From NCBI GenBank assembly GCA_016748015.1, contig JAAOMT010000727.1, positions 279,689 through 343,688 on the forward strand: a DNA stretch of 64,000 bases, written 5' to 3'. The position numbers were made by a program, and so were the translations under genes. Below, piece after piece: positions 53,905-63,500 of the stretch. The first letter of the stretch is position 1. The number at the start of each line of letters is the position of its first letter. The DNA is from Geosiphon pyriformis. Taxonomy: Eukaryota > Glomeromycota > Glomeromycetes > Archaeosporales > Geosiphonaceae. The notes under the pieces are model-generated. The model was given only the letters and a program-made list of their open reading frames with translations, was not told where the DNA came from and made no database searches.

Positions 53905-54555
53905 TTAATATTGAGCTCCATTGAAATCTAACTCTGTTAATTCCCCTTCTTGAAGTATTTCCTGAATTTCATTTTCAAGAATTATTTGTGTTATTTGAGT
54001 CTGTAATTCTTCAAATTGAGCATTAGTGATCTTTCCTAATTGATTACTGATAACCATATCCATTGTTTTGTTGAGTAAGATTTCTGGTCAATCCTGAAAT
54101 GCTATGTGTATTTGGTATATGGCTCGGGCTTGTGTGGATAAGTTGTTCTTTCCCACAAAATGTTCTAATTGTTGTAGTATTCTTGTGTCGAATAATTGCT
54201 TTGTTTTATTCGTATATAGATTCTGGATATTCACGTGTTGTTCCAAGTAAAAATAACAATAGTTTCTTGAAAATTGTTGTATCCATCAATTCCAAGTTTC
54301 TTTAGTCAACTCTTGGTATAGTAACTCTTTTGTCAACTCTTTTATTGCTAATTTTACTTTCGCAATGATTTTGTCAACAGTATTTTCTGTTTTCTTTTGT
54401 ATTCTATGTGGCAATGTCTTTTTAGTGTCTTGATATTAGATAGTTTGTTGATTAATTATAATTTCCATCTCTTGGTGTTGAATTAATTGAAAGAGTTGTT
54501 GTGCTAGTGAGTAGATGTTGTTTGTAATTTCCATTTTTCTGATATTTCTTGTCAT
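53905..54555 (-). pseudogene. Gypsy B2 ORF3 (accessory protein)
   Basis: It begins with ATG at 54555 (Met-Thr-Arg-Asn-Ile-Arg) and reads Ile-Tyr-Ser-Leu-Ala-Gln-Gln-Leu-Phe, then Glu-Ile-Ile-Ile-Asn-Gln-Gln-Thr-Ile, matching the N-terminal pattern of A1 and C ORF3. Further on are Phe-Val-Gly-Lys-Asn-Asn-Leu-Ser (about 54165), Ala-Arg-Ala-Ile-Tyr-Gln (about 54130), Ile-Leu-Leu-Asn-Lys-Thr-Met (about 54085) and the terminal Asn-Gly-Ala-Gln-Tyr-stop at 53905. Stops replace Trp or Gln at about 54438, 54305 and 54094. About 216 codons, slightly shorter than the 242 of A1. Predicted soluble and helical. Function unknown. Confidence 0.6.
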
Positions 54556-54719
54556 GTCTACTATGTCTTTATATATTCTTTTGATGGATTAATTTAACGT
54601 GTTGTTGTCAATGATGATAATTGGTTCCAAATCTCATGGAATTTTCTCTGGTTGAACTAGTATCTTCTGTACTTCTAATTGTGGAATATTACTGGTGGAT
54701 GGTGGTGTGATGTTGTGGT

Positions 54720-55760
54720 ATAGTTTCAGTCAATCTCCATGTGCTGCTTTGGTTAAAATTTTGTTATCCAGTCTTAATTTGTAAGCTCCATTCCCTAGAA
54801 TTTCTTCTATGTGAAATGGTCCATCCCATTTGGGGTCAAATTTTCCACTCCATTGTTTTTCTGCTTTGGTACAATGTAAGAGTACTTTGTCTTCAATCTT
54901 GAATTTAACTGGTTTGTCTGGTAGTTGATTATTATGTCTTTCTTTCTGTTTCTCTTGTAACTTTTGTATGTTATCAGCTGCTCTTTTTTGTTTGTTTTCT
55001 AATGTTTCTATTAAGTCATATGTTTTTTTTAACAATGTTTCTTGGAAATTTTTTTCTGTTATTGGTTCAGTTAGATATGGGTTAATCTCTATCTCAACTG
55101 GTAATGTTGCTGTTCTACTGTATATCAATTCAAATAGTGTTGCTTGTGTGGTGTCTTGCTTTATTGTCCGATAAACAAATAATACTGATGGTATGAACAA
55201 ATCTCATTCATCCTGGTTTTTTTGGCTGAGTTTCATTATTGCTTCACACAATGTTCTATTAAATCTTTCAACTAATCCATTGGTTTGTGGATGGTATGGT
55301 GATAATAGTGGTCTCTTAATTCCGAATCTTTGGCTTAGTTCTGCTAATGTTCTATTCACAAAATGGGTTCTTTGGTCTAATAATAGTTCTTTTGGACATC
55401 CATGTCGACAAATCAGATCTTGATAGACAAATTTGGCAACAAATTCTGCATCTACTCTTTGAATTGCTTTGGCTTCTGGCCATTTAGTAAGATAGTCCAT
55501 GGCTGCTGCAATATATCTGTTGCCTCTGCTGGTAATTGTCAATGGTCCAACTAAATCGATTCTAATGCAATCAAATAGTTGTCCCACTTTGATTGGTTTC
55601 AATAGTTTGCTGGGTTTTGTTCCTCCTCTTCTTTGACAAGCATCACAATTTTGCACATATTAGATGATATCTGGATATATTGATGGCCAATAGTATTTCT
55701 TTCTGGTTCTTTTCATGGTTGTTTCTTTATGAAAATGTCCTGTAGTTGGATCTGAATACA
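54720..55760 (-). pseudogene. Gypsy B2 integrase, well preserved
   Basis: H2C2 module: Gly-His-Phe-His (about 55735), then Cys-Asp-Ala-Cys-Gln-Arg-Arg-Gly (about 55645). In the core, Ile-Asp-Leu-Val-Gly-Pro (55565) keeps the first Asp. The second block reads Leu-Leu-Asp-Gln (about 55380), keeping the Asp although Ser is Leu, and Leu-Val-Glu-Arg-Phe-Asn-Arg-Thr-Leu (55280-55255) keeps the Glu, so all three catalytic residues are present. 55656-55204 is open for 150 codons and 55200-54730 for 156; the TGA between them at 55203-55201 falls where Trp is expected. The C-terminal domain carries Gln-Trp-Ser-Gly-Lys-Phe, Trp-Asp-Gly-Pro-Phe-His-Ile and Gly-Asn-Gly-Ala-Tyr-Lys-Leu-Arg (54860-54775). 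A stop replaces Trp near 54732. Confidence 0.85.
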
Positions 55761-56039
55761 TGTTGAACAGTATTGTCTCTTTTTCTGGCTCTGTAATTAC
55801 TCTTGTTAGTTGATTTAAATCTTTTATATTTTTTTGATAAAGTATATTTTGGTGAGTGATAAAATATTTGGATTGTTGTTTGATCCTCTTTTGTTCTGGT
55901 TAAGATAATTTCTCCTTGAACTGTTGAGTATCTATATAATGTTGAAGTTGTTGATATTTTTGTGTGTTCATTTTTTGTTATATTTTCATAAGTATTGTTT
56001 TGGTTTTGTTATATTTTTGGGTTGAAATGTTCTTAGATT

Positions 56040-57420
56040 TGTTTCATTTTCGACAAACTGTCAGCATTTTCATTGTTTTTTCTTTTTTTATAATGTACTG
56101 TATAATTAAATGGTAAAAGTTCTATTTTCTATCTGGCATGTCGATCATCTGCAAATTCTTGTTTCTAAATTGAAGTCAATCTTTTGTGATCCATATATAT
56201 TTCAAATTTTTGGCTCAAGTATTCTCTCCATTTTATGACTGCTCAATAGATTGTTAAGTATTCCAATGCTGATGTTCCATAGTTCTTTTCAGCTGGACTT
56301 AAGCTTCTATTGGCATAAGTTACTGAATGTTCTTTTCCATCTGGTTTTTTTTGTGATAGTACTGCTCCCAATGCTTGACCTGATGCATTGGTGGTGATTA
56401 TAAATAGTTTGCTGTAATCTGGATACATCAATACTAGAGCTTGGATAAGCTTTCTTCTTAATGTGTCAAATGCTTCTTGTTGAGCTTTGGTCTATTCATA
56501 CTTCACATTTTTGGTCTGTAGATGGTGAAATGGCTGAGCCAGTTTTGAAAAGTCTTTGATAAAATGACGATAATAGTCTGCAAAACCTAAAAATGCTCTT
56601 AGTTCTGTCAAGTTGGTTGGTACCAAAAAGTTCTTAACTACTTCAATCTTGTCTGGACCCATTTTGATTTCATCTTTGCTCACTACATGTCCCAAAAACT
56701 TGAGTTCAGTTTTTCCAAAAAAACATTTGGTTGTGTTTAGTTTCAATCTTGATCTTTTCAACCTTTCAAACACTTATTAGAGATAATACAGATGATTATC
56801 AAATGTTTTTGAGAACACATTGGTGTCATCCAAGTATACAACTACTGATTTTTATAGTAATCCAGTATAGACAATTTTCATGAGCCATTGGAATGTTGCT
56901 GGAGCATTCATCAAGCCAAATGACATAACTTCAAACTCAAAATTTTCTTCTTTTGTGGTAAATGCTGTTTTTTTTTTGTTGGCTGGATCCATGGCTACTT
57001 GCCAGTAATCACTATCTAAGTCCAGTGTTAAGAACTATTTATTTCTTCCAAAAGCATCAAATAATTCTTGGATCTTTGGAGTTGGATAGCTATTACCTTT
57101 TGTTACTTTATTCAGTTTCTAATAGTCTATACAAAAACGGATTTTTCCATTCTTCTTATGGACTAGTACTACTGGTGATGATCATGGACTCATTGATGGC
57201 TGAATTAGTCTGTTGTCAAGCATCCGGTTGATTTCTTGTTGAATGATCTCATGGCTAGCTGGTGGTACTCTGTATGCTCTTTGTTTAATTGGCATTGCAT
57301 TTCTAGTCTTGATCTGATGTTGGATGATATTGGTTCGGCCAAATTCATTTTTGCTAGCAAAGATGTCCTTGAAATTGTTGAGTAACATCTTGAGTTGCAT
57401 CCATTAAAGTGGATCTAGAT
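56040..57420 (-). pseudogene. Gypsy B2 RT and RNase H
   Basis: RT starts near 57400 with Phe-Lys-Asp-Ile-Phe-Ala, and Arg-Ala-Tyr-Arg-Val-Pro-Pro-Ala-Ser is at about 57270. A stop in place of Trp (57182) is followed by the Ser-Ser-Pro-Val-Val-Leu-Val block. Phe-Gly-Leu-Met-Asn-Ala-Pro-Ala-Thr-Phe (about 56925) and Tyr-Leu-Asp-Asp (56836-56825) are intact. The thumb (56773-56492) is open for 93 codons with Phe-Leu-Gly-His-Val-Val-Ser-Lys-Asp. In RNase H the first Asp is damaged (Thr-Thr-Asn-Ala-Ser, about 56398), the Glu-containing block follows near 56285 and Asp-His-Lys-Arg near 56190. It ends Ala-Asp-Ser-Leu-Ser-Lys-Met near 56050. The interval 56039-55761 is the RNase H to integrase linker, with stops. 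Confidence 0.85.
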
Positions 57421-58258
57421 TCCCTATGTTCATTTGTTCTAATTGTTCTGATTGGAGCAGAAAACATTTACTTCATCCATAGATAGTTTGTGATGTAATG
57501 TTTACATATCCACAAAGCTATGGAAAATCTGGAATGTGATTTGGTGGTTGATTCTCAACTTCAGTGGTCAAATATCCAATAATAGTTCCCTTTGGTATTT
57601 CAATGACACTTCCGGTTGTGTTGTAGATGGGAATTTTGATGTTTTTAGGGCTTTTGACTGATATGTAGAGGTTAGTAAGTCCAATCTCTCCTGATTCGCA
57701 AATAGTGGCTTCTGTTTCAAACAACTGAGCCTAATTCTTTACTTTTCTTTTTATAGGTAATATATACTGGTCATATGATGGAATGGAAATTGATTGATGG
57801 GTTGAGATAATTTCTTCTTTGTCAATAACCTCTTCTTTCACCATATTAACTAATATATCTATTTTACCCATTGATCCGAATTCCTGTATCCTTCTAGTAG
57901 TAATTTCTAATTCTTCCCTGTTTCCCACTGACACTAATTGAGCTATTTTTTCCAGAAGTAGGAATATTGCTTGTGTTATTTTTTTGTTTGGTCCTATGAT
58001 ATAGGCCTTTTCAGAATCATTTTGTAGCATAACAATGATATTTTCTACATACCCTGTGTCAATTATTCTTTCTATGATGTTGATTCCCTTTTTTGCTAAA
58101 CTATTTCTAGATGCTAACTGGACCATGATTGTTGCTAGAATTTTCAGAGCTATTTTAAGATCAATACATGTATGCAAATTTGGTTCCAGTTTTATGGCTT
58201 CTTTTCCTGGATATCTCAGATCAAACCCTGTGTCAGTATCATGTGCACGTTTTGGCAT
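57421..58258 (-). pseudogene. Gypsy B2 dUTPase and following linker
   Basis: The frame 58258-57731 is open for 175 codons. Motif 1 is Asp-Thr-Gly-Phe-Asp-Leu (about 58231). Motif 2 is Ala-Ser-Arg-Asn-Ser-Leu-Ala-Lys (about 58120), the closest of the three copies to the family Pro-Arg-Ser-Gly. Motif 3 is Arg-Ile-Ile-Asp-Thr-Gly-Tyr with catalytic Asp and Tyr present (about 58063-58043). Motif 4 is Lys-Lys-Ile-Thr-Gln-Ala (about 57980). Motif 5 is Arg-Arg-Ile-Gln-Glu-Phe-Gly-Ser-Met-Gly (57900-57870). After it a Glu-rich linker and, beyond a stop at 57731, a strand-rich stretch (57724-57518) precede RT; the same stretch is present in A2 and C. The presumed role is lowering dUTP during cDNA synthesis. 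Confidence 0.85.
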
Positions 58259-58289
58259 GAAACCTTTATTATTATCACTATACTATTTG

Positions 58290-59200
58290 AGTTCCTGTTC
58301 CTTGAAGAGATCAGGAAGTGCAATAAATGTTTCGGGTTTGAATTGGAGTTTGAATTGTCATAATTTTCATTGCCATTTGAAGCAGAGCTGGAACCGTTGT
58401 TTTTGTTATTGTCATTGTCAGAGTTTGAATTGGGATTGAAAGTTGATTCCGATTCTGATGCACAGCTGTTGATTGGTTTTTCATCTTCTGGGATTGTGTA
58501 GATCATGTATGGTGGTAAATTGTAAATGAGATTACACTCATTACAATACTAGAAGTCACATGAAATCAAACAGTGGTCACATAGTTGAGTGTTAATTTCT
58601 TCTAAGTGTTGTTTCTGCTCTTCTATTGTAGATGCTAATTGCTGGTAATGTTTATAGAATTCTTCTGGATCGTCTTTGATGTTGCCAAAGATGTCAAAAG
58701 TTTGGACATATTTAGGTTCAGGAAGAAATAAAGAATTGTTTTTTATTTCCAGTAATTCGCTGATTGTTGTGCCTTCTGCTTTCACATATGCCATTCTCCA
58801 AAGTTCATGTTTGTCATGGAGATATTCTTCTAATTGTCATAATGTTTTTTTCCATGCATCATCGATTGGTGTTCCTTTGCATACCCAGTTGTTTATTAAG
58901 ATGGTTTATTGGCATGTCTTGTTGTACATTCCTCTTCATCCAGGAATGTTATTCCACATTTCTTCATCAGGCAAGATAGTTCCACATACAAAACATGGTT
59001 GATTGTCCCACTTTCCTTGTCATTTCGGTCATCCAAAGCATTCTATAATGCATGCGCAGCAGTAAAATTTAGTGGCCATTGAATATTCCTTATTGTCACT
59101 ACAGCACACGCCCATTGACGACAATTTCTTGCCACAATCAACACATATTAGCTTTGGTCAATGATAATTAGTTGGTGGTAATGGATAAATGTGTGAGTTA
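58290..59200 (-). pseudogene. Gypsy B2 Cys-rich probable zinc domain with Asn/Ser linker
   Basis: Cluster 1 is Cys-Val-Asp-Cys-Gly-Lys-Lys-Leu-Ser-Ser-Met-Gly-Val-Cys (about 59145-59105), then Tyr-Cys-Cys-Ala-Cys (about 59065). Cluster 2 is Cys-Phe-Val-Cys-Gly (about 59000-58985); its second half is damaged. The helical part (58930-58600) includes Glu-Leu-Trp-Arg-Met-Ala-Tyr and is open from 58794. Cluster 3 is Leu-Cys-Asp-His-Cys-x3-Cys-x4-Cys-x2-Cys (58585-58535). A run rich in Asn and Ser (58460-58320) then leads to the dUTPase; this linker is absent from A2 and C. Same domain as in A2 and C; identity unknown. Confidence 0.7.
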
Positions 59201-59574
59201 TGAGTAGTGGTGTTGGTAAGTATTGTTTCTTCTTCCTTCTTTTTTCCCTTCCTTTTATTGTTTTCTTTGCTTTCTTTCCATTTCCAGCTCGATGTCAGTT
59301 TGTCATTATTGGTCCAAGTCAGGTTATCTGTTTCTCAGGTAAGTTCTGCTCTTTGTTTTCCTTTCCCATTGTTGTTGTCGTTCCAAGAAGGTATTGGCAG
59401 CAGTTCGTTGTGGTCGACATTGACCCATGATACTTGATATGCTTCTCACATTGGTTTGTTTTCTTCCTCCTCAAATTTGATAAGTAGTGTTGTTGTCTTG
59501 ATGTTGCTGGGTTTAAAATGGCCACACATTGCTAAAACTTATGTGTGTTGGCCATTTTGGCTGAGTTGGAGTTC

Positions 59575-59876
59575 TTAAGTCATCCAATCGAGCATAGCAT
59601 TGGTTTTGAATAGCCAGTCATTACCAACTAGTGCTTGGTATTGGGTGGCTTCCATCACCAGAACTTTGATGGATACTATGATGCTATTGACTTCAATTGG
59701 GAAGTCATTAATTTCGCAAATTGGGGTTTTGGTGGCTCTATCCATGGTGATAATTCTGGTACTGGCAGCACAATTAACTCGGTGACCTAATTGATTCATA
59801 AGTTGTTGTGTAATGATGCTGCCTGCTAAACCACTGTCAAGGATTAATTTGATGGAGTGGCCATCGACCTTAGTGT
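59575..59876 (-). pseudogene. Gypsy B2 aspartic protease, cut by B3
   Basis: It reads Asn-Thr-Lys-Val-Asp-Gly-His-Ser, then Leu-Ile-Leu-Asp-Ser-Gly-Leu-Ala-Gly with the Asp-Ser-Gly active site intact (about 59845-59818). Next come Leu-Gly-His-Arg-Val (about 59790), Ile-Ile-Thr-Met-Asp, and Val-Leu-Val-Met-Glu-Ala-Thr-Gln-Tyr-Gln-Ala-Leu-Val-Gly-Asn-Asp-Trp-Leu (about 59665-59612). The upstream part of the domain is separated by the B3 insertion at 59876. Between 59574 and 59200 a linker rich in Asn, Lys and Trp carries stops. Confidence 0.85.
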
Positions 59877-59942
59877 TGTTACTCAAAGAAATATAGGAAA
59901 TATATTAGTCTAATTATTAGCCAATCAGAAGTAGGCATAGTA

Positions 59943-60111
59943 AATGTGGAATTTCAGGATTCCTTTCAGAAATTGCAGGATTCCAGGAATTTCAGGATTC
60001 CCCAACGAGAAATTACAGGATTCCTCTCAAAGAAATTGCAGGATTCCAGGAATTCCAGGATTTCTGTCGTGAAAAATTGAGGAATTGAGGAATCTCAATT
60101 ATGTATATATA
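59943..60111 (+). promoter_or_regulatory. LTR-B promoter: AATTNCAGGATTCC array and TATA box
   Basis: At least six imperfect copies of AATTNCAGGATTCC, several joined to give TTCCAGGAATT, lie between 59943 and 60065. TATATATA follows at 60104-60111. The equivalent arrays in B1 (13540-13670) and B2 (53690-53815) confirm that it belongs to the LTR. Several junctions create TTCNNNGAA, the same palindromic spacing as in LTR-A. Confidence 0.55.
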
Positions 60112-60272
60112 GCAGTAGTGTTAGAAACAGAAAAAAAAAGAATCAATACCACAGAATTCTTGGCCTAGAGATGCAATCATCAAATAAAAAAATTAATTAT
60201 TTCATATTTCAAATTCACTCCCCACTATCAACCCTTCATGTTGATAGTAATTGATACTTAACCACACTGGAA

Positions 60273-60297
60273 CAATAGTTCTTGATCATGGCTATTG
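60273..60297 (+). promoter_or_regulatory. Conserved 25-nt LTR hairpin (family B)
   Basis: CAATAG/CTATTG stem around a loop containing TTGATCA. The same 25-nt structure sits at 13288-13312 and 53462-53486 (family B), 33962-33986 and 43046-43070 (family C), and 18574-18598 and 49008-49032 (family X). Stem sequences differ between families but largely keep pairing. Confidence 0.6.
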
Positions 60298-60813
60298 ATG
60301 GGATACTAATCTGCAAATTGCCTTGGCTTATTTCTTTGCTTTCTTTATTTTCTTTTATTTCTTTTTCTTTATTTTATTTTGATTTGTTGTTGTATACTAA
60401 TTGATTAAAGATTAAGCGCTGAGTTATTGACGTCAAAGATAGCCTGGTAAAAGACCCAGAAATAAGGGTAAGATTTTATATATTATCGGATAGCTTACCA
60501 GAAGGGCATGACTACCAGACTAAATCAGGCTACCACGCTGAGAAAGAAATTGGGAAAACTCTTGGAAAGATACATCTACTATCAACACTATTGAATCTCT
60601 GTTCATTATACAAAGAACTCCACCAAAACCTTCAGATCCATCAAAACCTTCAGATACAACACCTTCAGAATACTATCAACTGCAATTAGCTTTGAATACC
60701 AAGTTACAGGTTTGTTATTTAATTCAACAGCAGAAATAATCACCTGTAACATTTGGTGCTCCCTGTAAAGTATAATCTTACAGAGAACCAACACCGACAA
60801 CACCAAACCAAAA

Positions 60814-62830
60814 ATGGCAGAATCAGAAAACATAGGAGCAAACCATTTAGGATTCGCAAAATCCTTATTTCAACACTATTGTCAATATTTGGGATTAAAC
60901 CACAATTATATATCCACTGAATCAGTCTTCAATTTCTATGTCAATGAAAAAATTTCCTCTTTATTAGGAACACCAGTGAATATTGAATCAGCAAGAGAAA
61001 CTTTCTATAAAGAATTAATTCAAAACACCAACCTACCAACAAATCATAATTTCACATCCATCATTACTGAGATCAACAAAGAAATTGAACAGCACACTTA
61101 ACAAAGATATCCAATTACATATGCTAGTAAAGGCAAAGGAAAATTACAAACACCAGCAGTAACACCCAGAAAAATACAGCCACCTGCTTGGAAGAAAAAC
61201 AGAGTTGAATCTCCAAGCAACCCATCCTACCACTATACACTTGGAAGTGCCATCAACATATCATCAACAGACGTGTTCCCATCAACTGCGACATTAGCAT
61301 TTGGACGATTTTTATTTCAAAGTAGACAAAAGAAAACAGAATTGCTATAACCATATGGCAAATACTTTGAGGGATTTAATTCGTGATCATCAACCCCATC
61401 AGAACTTTGATCACCACTGTCTCCACCAGATTTCGGAATCTCTGATCTGTGGAAAGCAACAGAATCAGAAAAAGAGGAAGAAGAATTAGAGGATCAAAAA
61501 TTCACTTACCAAAACTCGATCACTAAAAACCCGGAAGTTGAAACCCCGAATCTTTAAGCTCAGCAAAAATTAAATATAGAAAATTTGGAAATCGGAACTC
61601 TGAATCAGCAAAGGCAGAACAATCCAAACCCCGAATTAATTAATCAGCAAAACTTCCGGTAATCATCATCGATCAACCACCAATTAATCCAATAGCCGAA
61701 CCCATACAACAGTCACTTCAACTACCACCCCAACACCCAGTACAACAACAACTGCTTTAACAGCCACCACAACCACCTAACTTAGATCCAATGGCCTATG
61801 CACCAATCGCAAAACTCGACAACTTTACTGGCAAAGAGAATGACGCTCAAGTATGGCTGAATGATGTAGAAAAAGCCATCGCAGCCAACAGATGGAATGA
61901 CGCCCAAGCAATGCAAGCCATTCTCTACTTTCTCAAAGATACCACTGATTCATGGTATCAGAGTTTGGTTAATAAATCACAAGATTTCAATGCCTTCAAA
62001 GCAGAATTCCTAAGATACTTCAGCAACAATAACAGCATCAATCGCCTAGTTAATGCATTTATTACCATAAAACAAGGAGAAACTGAAGTAGTCACCACTT
62101 ACCTGAAATGCTTCCATCAAAACCTATGCCAAATTCAAGCAATTGATGCCAATTATTTCACAGCATCACAGATACTCAATCAGTTTATCCGTGGTCTGCG
62201 CAGCAGCATCTTGCAACATGTACGTCCATTGCATCCAGGTACCTTTCAAGATACAGTTACATGTACCAAAGATTTTGAATCCGCCAAGTCAGAGGCTAAC
62301 CACGCCCAAGCCATTAATCTAGTAATGAACGGATTATCTGAATTGAATTCCAAATTGGAGAAGTTCAATGAATCAATTAATAAGAGATTGGAAGGATACT
62401 TAGCTGACAATTATGCCATTTATCAGTCTCTACAATGATACAATCATCAAGGAAACTCTAATCGTGCCCAAAATCAATCTCATCTATTTTCATTGACCAA
62501 TCAACAGTGGCAACAGAAAACACGTATCTGTCACTATTGTGGTAAACAAGGACATATCCAAATGGACTGTCGCCAGTGTCTAAATAACCAACAATCGGGA
62601 AATCAATATTGAAATCCCGATTGCCGGTTCCAAACTCCAAATCATTATCCAAATCAGAGTTAAGACCAATATCGAAATAATTACCTGCCAATAACACAGC
62701 AACCAATCTATCAACTGCCAGTATATCAACCTCTGATTCATCAGCCACAGTCACAAGTAATATATCAACCACAGCCACCAATCATCTATCAAACTTCACC
62801 AATTCAAACACCACCCCAGAACTCAGCTTA
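60814..62830 (+). pseudogene. Gypsy B3 Gag with CCHC knuckle
   Basis: It begins ATG-GCA-GAA at 60814. The first module reads open to 61101, where a TAA replaces a Gln codon present in B1. A Pro/Asn/Gln-rich linker with stops or shifts covers 61102-61790. The capsid-like module (61791-62438) is open for 215 codons: Ala-Lys-Leu-Asp-Asn-Phe-Thr-Gly-Lys-Glu, Trp-Leu-Asn-Asp-Val-Glu-Lys, Lys-Gln-Gly-Glu-Thr-Glu-Val-Val-Thr-Thr-Tyr-Leu, Phe-Ile-Arg-Gly-Leu-Arg. In the same frame an intact knuckle, Cys-His-Tyr-Cys-Gly-Lys-Gln-Gly-His-x4-Cys, lies at 62529-62570. A Gln/Pro/Tyr-rich tail follows with four stops up to about 62950. This is the best preserved Gag here. Confidence 0.85.
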
Positions 62831-62999
62831 AATAACACCAAGCAACCCTCAGTCCAGAGTCACTCAAAACTAGAGATCGGCAATAGTTGTTTACCAACCG
62901 ATCCCCAGTTTGCTAAACTCACCATCAGGATCACGCACCTAGAATTTGGATACTAGTCGCATTCAAAACCCAAATTCCCAATACTATTTAAGTCTTTTG

Positions 63000-63500
63000 G
63001 TTACCTCAGAAGATACCACATCCAACAACATGGAATTCAATCAGCATGTACTTACCAACACAATTCTACTGGCAACCATCTCTAGTGACGAATTCCTAGC
63101 AGCCATCTTTTCGAACTCAAAAAAAACACACCAATACTGTTATTCAGTAGAGCCGCCCTTGAAGAAAAACCCATAACAGCCATATACACGGATGCTAGAG
63201 TTGATGGTCACTCCATCAAACTCATCCTAGATAGTGGATCAGCTGGCAGCATAATCACAAGACAGCTCATGGATCAATTAGGTCACTGAGTTGATTGAAC
63301 TGTCAGTACTAGAATCATCACTGCTGATGGCACCACCAAAACACCTATCAGCGAAATAGATGATTTCTCTATAGAAATTAATGGCATCATAGTACCCATC
63401 AAAGTCTTAGTAATGGACATCACCCAATACCAAGCCCTAGTTGGTAATAACTAGCTGTCCAAAACCAACGCTGTGCTCGATTGGACAACCCAAGAGTTAA
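63000..63500 (+). pseudogene. Gypsy B3 aspartic protease
   Basis: The Gag-frame text enters an eight-A run at 63119-63126, after which the protease continues one base back (-1). It reads Ala-Ile-Tyr-Thr-Asp-Ala-Arg-Val-Asp-Gly-His-Ser, then Leu-Ile-Leu-Asp-Ser-Gly-Ser-Ala-Gly-Ser-Ile-Ile (63221-63256) with the active site intact. The Val-Leu-Val-Met-Asp block (about 63404) and the Gln-Tyr-Gln-Ala-Leu-Val-Gly-Asn-Asn block (63425-63451) follow. Stops replace Trp or Arg at about 63287, 63296 and 63452. The domain matches B2 closely. Confidence 0.8.

Larger units (their letters stand above)
53042..59876 (-). mobile_element. Gypsy copy B2, 5' part displaced by B3
   Basis: Family B Ty3/gypsy element on the minus strand, from the 3' LTR (53042-53891) to the protease at 59876, where copy B3 is inserted. 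Order on the minus strand: protease, Cys-rich domain, dUTPase, RT, RNase H, integrase, ORF3, purine tract, LTR. Gag and the 5' LTR should lie beyond B3, outside the window. It is less damaged than A2 but has many stops. Confidence 0.85.
59877..60751 (+). repeat. 5' LTR of gypsy B3 (LTR-B)
   Basis: An 875-bp LTR beginning TGTTACTC and ending CCTGTAACA. In order: GGATTCCAGGAATT-type array (59943-60065), TATATATA box (60104-60111), 25-nt hairpin (60273-60297), pyrimidine-rich tract (60330-60380). The primer-binding site TTTGGTGCTCCCTG follows at 60752-60765. Confidence 0.9.

Noticed and set aside
63110-63135. Possible programmed -1 frameshift at an eight-A run between Gag and protease of B3 (slippery A-AAA-AAA in frame)
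   Set aside because: Gag and protease share one frame in A2, and the knuckle and protease share one in C. The shift in B3 is therefore more simply an indel in a homopolymer. It could be revived if other family B copies show the same run and shift.
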